Positions 1 through 6,011 of a stretch of 12,265 nucleotides of DNA are shown here, one piece after another; the stretch's first letter is position 1, and each line of letters starts with the position of its first letter. Location: assembly GCA_023228195.1 (NCBI GenBank), contig JALOBR010000034.1:1-12265 (forward strand), written 5' to 3'. The notes below the pieces were generated by a model. It was given only the letters and a program-made list of their open reading frames with translations. It did not search any database and had not been told where the DNA came from. This DNA comes from Candidatus Omnitrophota bacterium. GTDB lineage: Bacteria; Omnitrophota; Gorgyraeia; Duberdicusellales; 4484-171. The position numbers were made by a program, and so were the translations under genes.

Positions 1-824
1 CTCTTGTATAGCGCCAGGGCCTTACGTTTATTGATAATTTCTTCATCATCAAGATAGACTTTGCTCCAGGTTACATCTCCACCAATAAAATCATCCGGCG
101 CGTCCAGCTCAAACGCAGGAAGATATTTCTTAGCCTTTGGCCAACTAAGCTTATGAATAAGGTAAGTGTAAAGAGTTGGCTCGCCTATTTTTTCTTTTAA
201 GTCAAAAAGGGCGACAGCAGTGAACACATAAAGACTCCTATGGTCAGGATTTGCGTCATATGGGCTTGATACAAATATTTTAGTCGGCTTAAAATCTGCC
301 AATACCTGCTTTAAGTCTTTTAAAATACTTTGTCCTATATACGGAGCATCGAACGATAAAGCGCTCTTGTAAGGGACCTGCTTTATATGAGTAATCATGC
401 TTTTCGCGGGCCATTTTTTATCCCAAAAACTTGCAAGAATTGTTTCAGTAAACCTGTCGGGATAACCTAAAAAAACAAGATCTTCTTTTTTGAGTCCCAA
501 AAAAGCAGTTGCGTTATAAGCTTCCGCTATGCGGGTTTTCCCTATATTAATAAAGCCATTTTTCGAAATCGCGGGATTCTTTTTATAAAAAAAGTAGGAT
601 ATTTCGTTATATTCTCCGCAAGTCAGATAAACTATTTTTACTTTTGCATTGCTTCCCAGGGCTTTCTGAATAATGCCGCCCGTTGAGATAATTTCATCGT
701 CCGGATGAGGCGCAAGAATAATAACCCTGTCATCTGGCGAAAAACTAAGCTCTGCAAAACAAGCCGGGATAGCACAAATCGTAAGAAACAAAAATAAGGT
801 TAGCGCTCTTTTTGTTTTATTCAT
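1..824 (-). CDS. Exported PIG-L family deacetylase (partial, C-terminus beyond the window start)
   Basis: PIG-L/LmbE enzymes are zinc-dependent N-deacetylases acting on GlcNAc-type sugars (for example MshB and BshB). About 274 residues are visible. The zinc motif PHPDDE falls at residues 39-44, the R..EA element (TRIAEA) near 97-102, and the second histidine motif PYDANPDHRS at 188-197. The start is ATG at 824 because residues 1-24 then form a signal peptide: basic MNKTKR, a hydrophobic core, and a likely cut after ACFA. IPAC is a poor lipobox, so a lipoprotein is less likely. The reading frame is open for about 40 codons upstream without an ATG, and no good Shine-Dalgarno sits at 824, so the start is moderately certain. 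Translation may be coupled to the gene upstream. The product is probably periplasmic or surface-facing, and the substrate is unknown. The visible C-terminus (KRKALALYK) already matches the usual final family region, so little is missing. Confidence 0.88.
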   Translation of the reverse strand, partial: MNKTKRALTLFLFLTICAIPACFAELSFSPDDRVIILAPHPDDEIISTGGIIQKALGSNAKVKIVYLTCGEYNEISYFFYKKNPAISKNGFINIGKTRIAEAYNATAFLGLKKEDLVFLGYPDRFTETILASFWDKKWPAKSMITHIKQVPYKSALSFDAPYIGQSILKDLKQVLADFKPTKIFVSSPYDANPDHRSLYVFTAVALFDLKEKIGEPTLYTYLIHKLSWPKAKKYLPAFELDAPDDFIGGDVTWSKVYLDDEEIINKRKALALYK

Positions 825-889
825 CAATGATTTTTTTTGCTGGATACCCCGGCGTTTTCTGAATTTTACCCTTATGTTTCTTTCTAATT

Positions 890-1969
890 TTAAGAGTGAA
901 TTCGACGCTGGCCCTTCTGGCAAAAAATGTATTTTTTCGAATGCATTTTTTGGGTTAATTTAAATTTATTTCTCTTTAAGGCTTCTTTTAATATAGTTCT
1001 TATAAGATAACTGTAGTTTTTTCCGTGAAGTTCACAAACAATCGGCAAATCGCTGTAATAAGGCGAAAGTCCGGGCAACGGGTTAATATCTATGATCTTA
1101 GGGGTATTGTTACAATCCAGCCTAAAATCAATTCTGGCTACATCCCTTAATTCTAACGCCTTAAAAGCCTCTATGGCATATTTCTCTATAGCTTTTTGAA
1201 CGCTTTTTTTTATTGAGCCTTGAGGTTCATATTTTATTTTTGTCTGCCAATCTCTCTTGTTCTCCTGTGAATACAAAAACGGCTTGCCTGATTTAAGTTT
1301 AGCGGCTACGCGCATCATACCCAGAATAAAAGGTGTGTGATTGCCGCATACACCAACAGTTATTTCATCATTTTCTAAAAACTCCTCAACCAATACCGGT
1401 TGTTTATATTTTTTAAATATGAACCCGGCTCTTTTTTTAAGCTCATCGTAACCGGAAACTATTGAATTTAAAAATATCCCCCTTGAGGAACCTTCCCATC
1501 GTGGTTTTATTATGAATAATTTATTATGCTTAAAAATACTTTTTAAGAAACGCAGTTGCGATTCATCTTTTGCAGTAAAAGCATAGGGGACGGGTATGCC
1601 GGCGGATTTTAAAATAATATTGGTAAGATATTTATCTAATGTAACTCCCAACGCTATCGGATCGGAACCTGAATAGGGTATATTTAGACTTTCCAAGACA
1701 CAAGGAACCTGGGATTCTCTTGCGCGCTTTGCTCCTATGCCTTCTGCCAGATTAAATACGAAATCAGGATTTACCTTAAGAATGTCTTTTGCAAGATCTT
1801 TGCTCTGTTCTATACAAAAAACATAAGGCGCGAGGGCTCTTAATTCCTTGCTCAAAGCATCGATAGTTTCTATTTCATCGTACTCTTCGCAGCTATCGTC
1901 CTTTACCCCTTCTTTCTTTAAATTAAAAATTATTGCTATTTTTTTTATGCAAGCAGCTTTCACTTTCAC
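890..1969 (-). CDS. ATP-grasp ligase related to D-alanine-D-alanine ligase
   Basis: This 359-residue protein has the three-part layout of Ddl-like ATP-grasp enzymes, which activate a carboxylate as acyl phosphate and join it to an amine. The N-terminal fold starts IAIIFNLKKEG (11-21). The ATP-binding stretch is IIKPRWEGSSRGI (about 153-165) and the adenine-side segment is LVEEF (193-197). The magnesium region comprises ARIDFR (278-283) and IIDINPLPG (292-300). True Ddl reads E-[IV]-N-T-x-P-G followed by M-T and a substrate serine. Here it is DINPLPGLSPYYSD, so the substrate is probably not D-Ala plus D-Ala, and I give no ddl symbol. The start is GTG at 1969, with a second in-frame GTG at 1963; neither has a clear Shine-Dalgarno. 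Residues after about 338 look like a tail beyond the fold and may reflect a frame change. The gene lies 85 bases after the kamA-like gene and 65 before the PIG-L gene, consistent with one operon. Confidence 0.85.
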   Translation of the reverse strand: MKVKAACIKKIAIIFNLKKEGVKDDSCEEYDEIETIDALSKELRALAPYVFCIEQSKDLAKDILKVNPDFVFNLAEGIGAKRARESQVPCVLESLNIPYSGSDPIALGVTLDKYLTNIILKSAGIPVPYAFTAKDESQLRFLKSIFKHNKLFIIKPRWEGSSRGIFLNSIVSGYDELKKRAGFIFKKYKQPVLVEEFLENDEITVGVCGNHTPFILGMMRVAAKLKSGKPFLYSQENKRDWQTKIKYEPQGSIKKSVQKAIEKYAIEAFKALELRDVARIDFRLDCNNTPKIIDINPLPGLSPYYSDLPIVCELHGKNYSYLIRTILKEALKRNKFKLTQKMHSKKYIFCQKGQRRIHS

Positions 1970-1980
1970 TCTTTGTTTTT

Positions 1981-2002
1981 TTACCGATAGAGTATCGGGT
2001 AA
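1981..2002. repeat. Small hairpin downstream of kamA, copy A
   Basis: The plus strand reads TTACCGATA-gag-TATCGGGTAA, a stem with one extra G on the right arm. It starts exactly 40 bases before a similar hairpin at 2021. Neither strand has a U run in the right place, so it is not a standard terminator. It lies in the leader of the ATP-grasp gene. Confidence 0.5.
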
Positions 2003-2020
2003 GTAAACCCCATTGAATGA

Positions 2021-2040
2021 TTACCGTTATCTAACGGGAA
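2021..2040. repeat. Small hairpin downstream of kamA, copy B
   Basis: TTACCGTTA-tc-TAACGGGAA on the plus strand pairs with one mismatch near the outer end. It shares the TTACCG...CGGG frame with the hairpin at 1981. Both lie in the gap between the kamA stop (2054) and the ligase start. Confidence 0.5.
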
Positions 2041-2042
2041 AA

Positions 2043-2057
2043 ATAGTTTTTAACTAT
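2043..2057 (-). terminator. Weak AT-rich hairpin overlapping the kamA stop codon
   Basis: On the minus strand, ATAGTT-AAA-AACTAT is followed by TTTT. The TAG stop lies inside the left arm. The stem has only one G-C pair, so termination would be weak at best and probably partial. Confidence 0.25.
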
Positions 2058-3268
2058 TCCTTGGGGTTATAATAAAAGAAGGTTTCATTCTTGTAATTTC
2101 TAAGCGTAAGCCCCTCAGGGGACGCAGAAAGCAAATAATTAGGGCTTATCGGAATCTTTCCTTTTCCATCTATCCCGTCGACGACAAATGTCGGTATGCA
2201 CATACCGCTGGTATGCCCCCGCATATTCTCTAAAATATCTATACCCCTTAAGATAGATGTCCTAAAGTGATGAGCACCAACAACAGGGTCACATTGGTAT
2301 AAATAATACGGCCTAACTCTGATAGCCTGAAGCTTCTGGCATAATTCAAGCATAATTTTGGCATTATCGTTTACACCTTTAAGCAAGACCGACTGGTTGC
2401 TCAAAACTATACCGCAACGCTGCAATTTTTTACAAGCTAAAATTGCCTGGGGAGTGATTTCATCCGGATGGTTGAATTGGGTATTTATCCACAGGTTTTC
2501 ATATTTTTCTAAAACCTTGCAAAGATTACCTTCTATTCTTTGAGGAAGCACTACCGGCGCCCTTGTGCCTATACGAATAACCTCCACATTTTTTATTTCG
2601 GACACGGAAGAAAGAATATAATCAATTTTTTCCGTAGGCAAAGTTAACGGGTCTCCACCGGAAACGATTACCTCTCTTATCTGACGATTTTGTCTAACAT
2701 AGCTTAATGCCAAATCAATGTCTTTTAACGTAGGCTCCGGGATGCGGCTACGCCAAAGCCGCTTTCTGGTGCAGTGCCGGCAATACATAAAACAACGCCC
2801 GGTAACCAGGAGCAATGCCCTGTCAGGATAACGGTGCACAAGGCAAGGTGCGGGAGAAGTTTTTTCTTCACCAAGCGGATCTATCTTTTCATGGATTTCA
2901 CCTTTTATTTCTTCTATCGAAGGAATACATTGCCTGCGTATAGGGCTGTCTATATCGTTTAAATCTTTGATAAGCGAAAGATAATAAAGGGGGATACGAG
3001 TGTGAAATGTTTTTATGACTTGTTTAAGCAGCGGCTTATCTTCTTCCGATATCGAAACGAATCTGGAAAGATCGTCAATATTTTTAAGTGAATTCCTGTA
3101 AGAAGCGTGCCAATCTTCCTCTAAAATTATTTCTGATTTACATTCACCAGAACCATCGTTATTGCCGTCGGGCTCTTCTTCAGCAGATTCAAACTTACCT
3201 ACGCATTTTTTTTGTTCGCCATTCATGCCAAGCGCAGATGCTGCTGAAAGATTTTTGTACTTACCCAT
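2054..3268 (-). CDS. kamA: KamA family radical SAM aminomutase (lysine 2,3-aminomutase-like)
   Basis: Family members use a [4Fe-4S] cluster, S-adenosylmethionine and pyridoxal phosphate to move an amino group from C2 to C3, for example L-lysine to beta-lysine. The 404 residues contain the cluster motif CFMYCRHC (C159, C163, C166) followed by TRKR, as in lysine aminomutases, and SGGDPL (203-208). YQCD (D327) and VVDG (D364) match the two aspartates that hold the lysine side chain in the clostridial enzyme. GKGKIP carries the likely PLP lysine, K371, although the usual PGGGGK loop reads IDGKGK. Keeping both aspartates favours a lysine-like diamino substrate over EpmB or a glutamate mutase. Oddities: residues 1-50 are an acidic low-complexity extension, and the protein ends at NPKE without the cysteine-rich zinc-binding tail of classical enzymes. 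The start at 3268 has a strong AAAGGAGA site. No acetyltransferase (AblB) or lysine-fermentation gene adjoins it. Confidence 0.88.
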   Translation of the reverse strand: MGKYKNLSAASALGMNGEQKKCVGKFESAEEEPDGNNDGSGECKSEIILEEDWHASYRNSLKNIDDLSRFVSISEEDKPLLKQVIKTFHTRIPLYYLSLIKDLNDIDSPIRRQCIPSIEEIKGEIHEKIDPLGEEKTSPAPCLVHRYPDRALLLVTGRCFMYCRHCTRKRLWRSRIPEPTLKDIDLALSYVRQNRQIREVIVSGGDPLTLPTEKIDYILSSVSEIKNVEVIRIGTRAPVVLPQRIEGNLCKVLEKYENLWINTQFNHPDEITPQAILACKKLQRCGIVLSNQSVLLKGVNDNAKIMLELCQKLQAIRVRPYYLYQCDPVVGAHHFRTSILRGIDILENMRGHTSGMCIPTFVVDGIDGKGKIPISPNYLLSASPEGLTLRNYKNETFFYYNPKE

Positions 3269-3272
3269 ATTT

Positions 3273-3280
3273 TCTCCTTT
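3273..3280 (-). promoter_or_regulatory. Ribosome binding site of the kamA-like gene
   Basis: AAAGGAGA lies four bases before the ATG at 3268. It fixes the start despite the unusual acidic N-terminal extension and rules out the internal Met15 as the main start. I could not identify a convincing promoter in the 170-base gap upstream. Confidence 0.8.
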
Positions 3281-3301
3281 ACAATATTCTAATCTAAACT
3301 T

Positions 3302-3330
3302 ATTACACCTTAACGAAGTTAAGGGGTAAT
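3302..3330. repeat. Small hairpin upstream of kamA, copy C
   Basis: ATTAC-A-CCTTAAC-gaa-GTTAAGG-G-GTAAT pairs over 12 positions with a single A-G mismatch. The TTAC...GGGTAA frame is like that of hairpins A and B on the other side of kamA. It lies about 34 bases before the kamA ATG, in the likely leader or promoter. Confidence 0.55.
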
Positions 3331-3339
3331 TCGACTAAA

Positions 3340-3367
3340 CAATTTTTATACTTCTGTATAAAAATTG
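3340..3367. repeat. Perfect 12-base AT-rich hairpin upstream of kamA
   Basis: CAATTTTTATAC and GTATAAAAATTG flank the loop TTCT. GACT (3333-3336) and AGTC (3370-3373) add an outer closing stem across a small internal loop. It lies between the terminator and hairpin C. It could be an operator or part of a small mobile palindromic unit; nothing in it codes for protein. Confidence 0.55.
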
Positions 3368-3380
3368 CAAGTCTCATTAA

Positions 3381-3423
3381 AAAAATAACCCTCTCACCCT
3401 TATATAATGAGAGGGTTATTTTT
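3381..3423 (-). terminator. Strong bidirectional rho-independent terminator
   Basis: A perfect 15-base inverted repeat, with arms at 3381-3395 and 3409-3423 and a 13-base loop, has a GAGAGGG core and A/T runs at both ends. On the minus strand it follows the secreted-protein stop (3439) by about 15 bases and ends in a U run, so it closes the three-gene unit and separates it from kamA. Its symmetry would also let it work on the plus strand. Confidence 0.9.
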
Positions 3424-3438
3424 ATTCATTCTTAAAAA

Positions 3439-3840
3439 TTAATACCCCTGCTCTTGCGAGGGTGACTCTTCAGAAATAGCCGAAGGGCCATCTTCTTCAA
3501 AAATATAATTATAATTTTTCGCTTTTAACCCTGCTTCTGTTACCTGCGCAACAACCTCTACATTATCTCCGACTTCAAGATAAGAATCATCAAGGAATTC
3601 TTTGGTAGTCAAAACTTTCGTGTTTTCGATTACGATAAAACTGCCATCCGCAGCTATCACCTTTATTATTCCTTTTACGACTTCTTCTTTTGGCTGTTCT
3701 ATCGCCTGAGATACCCCTTCGCCAACTTGAGGCGCCTCAGCAGCCTCTACGTCAGGAGCTTTTTGCTCTACCTGCGCAATTGCCATACCTGAAACAAAAA
3801 AAGTAGAGAGAATAAAGAGATAAGAAAACCTTTTACCCAT
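3439..3840 (-). CDS. Small secreted acidic protein of unknown function
   Basis: I do not recognise this 133-residue protein. It begins MGKRFSYLFILSTFFVSGMAIAQ, a clear signal peptide with a likely cut after AIA or AIAQ. A Pro/Glu/Ala-rich acidic linker follows to about residue 55. A compact beta-rich segment starts near VVKGIIKVIAADGSFIVIEN and includes YLEVGDNVEVVAQV; its alternating pattern resembles small OB-like or SH3-like barrels. The tail is acidic and Ser/Glu-rich, ending SQEQGY. An in-frame ATG at 3903 would add 21 residues, but it lies inside the upstream gene and would bury the signal peptide. The ATG at 3840 follows an ideal AAAGGAGG and is preferred. It is the last gene of a three-gene unit and is closed by a strong terminator. 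Likely location: periplasm or outside the cell. Confidence 0.8.
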   Translation of the reverse strand: MGKRFSYLFILSTFFVSGMAIAQVEQKAPDVEAAEAPQVGEGVSQAIEQPKEEVVKGIIKVIAADGSFIVIENTKVLTTKEFLDDSYLEVGDNVEVVAQVTEAGLKAKNYNYIFEEDGPSAISEESPSQEQGY

Positions 3841-3848
3841 TGCAGCTT

Positions 3849-3856
3849 CCTCCTTT
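3849..3856 (-). promoter_or_regulatory. Ribosome binding site deciding the start at 3840
   Basis: AAAGGAGG lies eight bases before the ATG at 3840, between that ATG and the stop of the zinc-ribbon gene at 3857. It selects this ATG over the longer in-frame reading that begins at 3903. Confidence 0.85.
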
Positions 3857-4063
3857 TTAGAATTCCTCCGCATCGCCTTCTTCATCAAGGTCAGATTCAT
3901 CATCTAAAGATTTTACTACTTCAACCTGAGGCGGATCAAGTCTTATTATTTTTAATTCCATATCGCAACTACCGCAAAAAGTCGTATCTCCTATTTCAAG
4001 ATAATCTTCAAACTCAAATTCACCCCCGCATTCCGGGCACTTTACCATCCTTACCTTAGGCAT
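3857..4063 (-). CDS. LysW-like small zinc-ribbon protein
   Basis: This 68-residue protein has two CxxC knuckles: CPECGGEFEFEDYLEIGDTTFCGSC spans residues 9-33, with cysteines at 9, 12, 30 and 33. MELKIIRLDPPQVEVV follows. The order and spacing resemble LysW/ArgW, the amino-group carrier proteins whose C-terminal glutamate is loaded by ATP-grasp ligases (LysX, ArgX) in lysine or arginine biosynthesis. Unlike those carriers, this protein lacks the EDWGE terminus; it ends in an acidic stretch, DLDEEGDAEEF, with phenylalanine last. Carrier function is therefore doubtful, and a structural or regulatory zinc ribbon is equally possible. GAGGAGG stands six bases before the ATG. It is the middle gene of its unit, with gaps of 25 and 16 bases. 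No LysX, LysZ, LysY or LysJ gene is in the window. Confidence 0.8.
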   Translation of the reverse strand: MPKVRMVKCPECGGEFEFEDYLEIGDTTFCGSCDMELKIIRLDPPQVEVVKSLDDESDLDEEGDAEEF

Positions 4064-4088
4064 TCAAAACCTCCTCTTATATTTTTCC

Positions 4089-4259
4089 TTATTTTTTGAG
4101 TTCTTTTTCCGCCAAAATCCAGCCACCCGCGGCACTGCTTACAAGCTTACCTTTGCTTAACCCTACATAGCAAGCTTTTTCTTTTATTTTGGCAATATCC
4201 TGAGGAGAATATTTTGTTACTATTTCTTTTTGTTTTCTGCGAAAAAAAATTCTTACCAC
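4089..4259 (-). CDS. Small basic protein of 56 residues, unknown function
   Basis: I do not recognise this gene. It starts with GTG at 4259, five bases after AGAAGGG, and ends at TAA 4089-4091. The product begins MVRIFFRRKQKEIV, strongly basic and partly hydrophobic. KYSPQDIAKIKEKACYVGLSKGKLVSS follows, then AAGGWILAEKELKK. There is no convincing membrane helix and no zinc motif. Its reality is supported by the Shine-Dalgarno, a consensus promoter just upstream (4279-4306) and tight spacing to the zinc-ribbon gene, 25 bases downstream. It is the first gene of the three-gene unit. The SPQDIAKIKEKA stretch looks like an amphipathic helix. Cytoplasmic location is expected. Confidence 0.65.
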   Translation of the reverse strand: MVRIFFRRKQKEIVTKYSPQDIAKIKEKACYVGLSKGKLVSSAAGGWILAEKELKK

Positions 4260-4278
4260 ATTCGCCCTTCTAATTTAG

Positions 4279-4306
4279 AATATACTAAAAAAAAACTCTT
4301 TGTCAA
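4279..4306 (-). promoter_or_regulatory. Sigma70-type promoter of the small three-gene unit
   Basis: On the minus strand, TTGACA (4301-4306) and TATATT (4279-4284) are separated by 16 bases that include nine consecutive T. Transcription would start near 4272, a dozen bases before the GTG at 4259. The -35 and spacer length match the second promoter at 7014-7041, which strengthens both calls. Confidence 0.75.
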
Positions 4307-4323
4307 TAGATTTTGCTTGTTAC

Positions 4324-4526
4324 GCGGATGATCGCAGATGAAAAATCACAGATGACCAGAGATTTTTTAAAATAGAACAAAAAAATAATTCCTGGTTAAC
4401 CCAATTGACTTAATTTATAAAAAATTACTACCACCCAATGCCTGATGTTTAAAATTAAAAACTTTTTATTTTTTTATATTCTTATCATCTATGATTGTCT
4501 ACGATTTACAATCCGCGATTATCTGC
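4324..4526. repeat. Long imperfect palindromic element, copy 1 (about 203 bases)
   Basis: The plus-strand left end reads GCGGATGATCGCAGATGAAA. The reverse complement of the right end reads GCAGATAATCGCGGATTGTA. Both arms continue with degenerate GATCACAGATGA-like words, and the middle is AT-rich. A small stem (TAATTT/AAATTA) lies near the centre, about 4419. The ends match those of the element at 8924-9142, so this is a two-copy family within the window. The edge falls three bases after the glycosyltransferase stop codon (4530-4532). No open reading frame or clear target duplication is seen. It may be a decayed MITE-like or REP-like unit. It fills most of the 270-base gap between genes. Confidence 0.7.
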
Positions 4527-4529
4527 ACA

Positions 4530-6011
4530 TTAACGGGACTTCGGTGTTGGATTAAATGAAAGATACTTACCCAGCATAAGACGGGTTTGTGCATCCAGGG
4601 AAGGAAAAGAACCGAGCACTGCCGATACAAAAGGCGTAAGCAGCCATTGGAATAAAAACGAAACATATACTAATCTTGAAACTTGTTTAGGGCGAGGCGG
4701 CATAAATTCCCAGCTTATTACAATACAAAGAAGCAGTATAAACGAAAGTGAGTTAAAGGCTACACTGTTTATGTATGAAAGATTGAAAAGCGCGAGCGAA
4801 TCTTTCAGGAGAATTTTACCCAAAAATAGGATTAAAGGCGTAATAAAACTTATTATTATAGCCCAGGTTGCCCAATTCACATGCCCATCCAAAACTTGAT
4901 ATAGCTTTCTAAACTTTACCATAAGAGGGATCCCTTCCTCTTTTAAAAAATGCTGCCCTAAAAAAACAAAATTTTCAACACCCCACGCCCATCTTCTTTT
5001 TTGTTTATACTGGACCCTTACGGTGTCAAGCCAGTTCTTGCCGACCGCTATATCCATATAAACAGGAATATCTAAAGGGTAAGTTTTATAGTCTCCCTTA
5101 AACTTTAAAAAACACTTCCAGAATATCAGGGAATCATCAGAGATTAAATCTACCGGCCAGTAATCCACTTCAACAAGCGTTTTAAAACTCATACTGTGTG
5201 AAGAAAAAGTTATGAATTTTTCATACCTCATGCCTTCGATAAACTGCCAAAAAGTAGAGCCTGTTTCTATAACCCTGGCAAAAGCCGCGGCCGTATATAT
5301 ATTATTACTATATATAGGTAAAGGCTGGAAGCTTGTATGATACCTTTTACGGTTGACTAAAAAATTATAAGTCAGGCAAGAAAAATATTTCTCATCCGGG
5401 CAAGTGTCGGCATCGAAACATGAAATTATTATATTTTTTAAATCGTAACCTTTTTTCTCTAAATAGATTTTGGCCTGCTTTGCCGCATACGTTGCGTTTG
5501 CCCCTTTGGCAGTGATTTCTCCGGGCGTATCTTCAGGATGTATTGTAATTATTATATCCAGAAAAAAATCTTTAAATATATCAGCTATAGCGCGAAGCTT
5601 ATCGTAACTATCCCTTGCTCTTTCTTCTCCCGCCAAAACTACTATAACTTTACCTGCCGGATAATCTATCTCTTTTAAAAATTTTAGGCTGCCAACTATT
5701 AACTCCTGCGGCTCTTTATAAACCGTGTAGAGAACTACATGGATTATATTTTCGAATTTCAAATCAGACTCTGCCGCTTTACACATAGAAAGCCAATCAT
5801 TATTTCTTTTGGAACGCATCCTTTGATGAGCCATTAACAAAAGCATGCTTGAATAAAGAAGCCTGGTAACCCAGTAAAGAAGATATATTATTACAATAAC
5901 TATTGCGCTTAGCGGCTTAAAGACAAAAAGGACGATAAGAAAAGAAATCATGAACCAGCTAAGAGCCCCTGGTATAATTTCAAGAATTCGCTTAATCTTT
6001 TCTTCTTTCAT
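4530..6011 (-). CDS. Membrane-bound processive family 2 glycosyltransferase
   Basis: This 493-residue protein has the architecture of cellulose/hyaluronan-synthase-like enzymes, which polymerise a sugar nucleotide while extruding the chain through the membrane. Two N-terminal membrane helices (about 15-60) precede a GT-A domain that starts HVVLYTVYKEP. The expected signatures are present: FDAD (D200, D202) for nucleotide and metal, ISDD (D292, D293) as the likely catalytic base region, and QKRRW (Q337, R340, W341) as the QxxRW acceptor motif. Further helices follow at about 378-398, 412-435 and 447-470. There is no PilZ domain, unlike BcsA. The start at 6011 follows an AGGGGAGAGG site and overlaps the PEGA-domain gene by 20 bases, so translation is probably coupled. 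The polymer cannot be told from the sequence; alternatives are transfer to lipid or envelope glycans. A palindromic element follows the stop. Confidence 0.87.
   Translation of the reverse strand: MKEEKIKRILEIIPGALSWFMISFLIVLFVFKPLSAIVIVIIYLLYWVTRLLYSSMLLLMAHQRMRSKRNNDWLSMCKAAESDLKFENIIHVVLYTVYKEPQELIVGSLKFLKEIDYPAGKVIVVLAGEERARDSYDKLRAIADIFKDFFLDIIITIHPEDTPGEITAKGANATYAAKQAKIYLEKKGYDLKNIIISCFDADTCPDEKYFSCLTYNFLVNRKRYHTSFQPLPIYSNNIYTAAAFARVIETGSTFWQFIEGMRYEKFITFSSHSMSFKTLVEVDYWPVDLISDDSLIFWKCFLKFKGDYKTYPLDIPVYMDIAVGKNWLDTVRVQYKQKRRWAWGVENFVFLGQHFLKEEGIPLMVKFRKLYQVLDGHVNWATWAIIISFITPLILFLGKILLKDSLALFNLSYINSVAFNSLSFILLLCIVISWEFMPPRPKQVSRLVYVSFLFQWLLTPFVSAVLGSFPSLDAQTRLMLGKYLSFNPTPKSR

Noticed and set aside
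890..1969. Naming the ATP-grasp gene ddl
   Set aside because: The magnesium and substrate motif departs from the Ddl consensus (DINPLPGLSPYYSD), and no other murein gene is near.
1981..2040. Hairpins A and B as terminators of kamA
   Set aside because: The stems are not followed by a U run on the minus strand, and the ligase gene continues in the same direction just downstream.
2358..3297. Plus-strand open frames opposite kamA (2358-2543, 2774-2962, 3088-3297)
   Set aside because: They lie antisense to a well-supported gene, their products show no family motifs, and they have no clear ribosome sites or promoters.
3841..3903. Longer start (ATG at 3903) for the secreted protein
   Set aside because: It lies inside the zinc-ribbon gene, has no ribosome site and would place 21 residues before a perfect signal peptide. 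AAAGGAGG marks the ATG at 3840.
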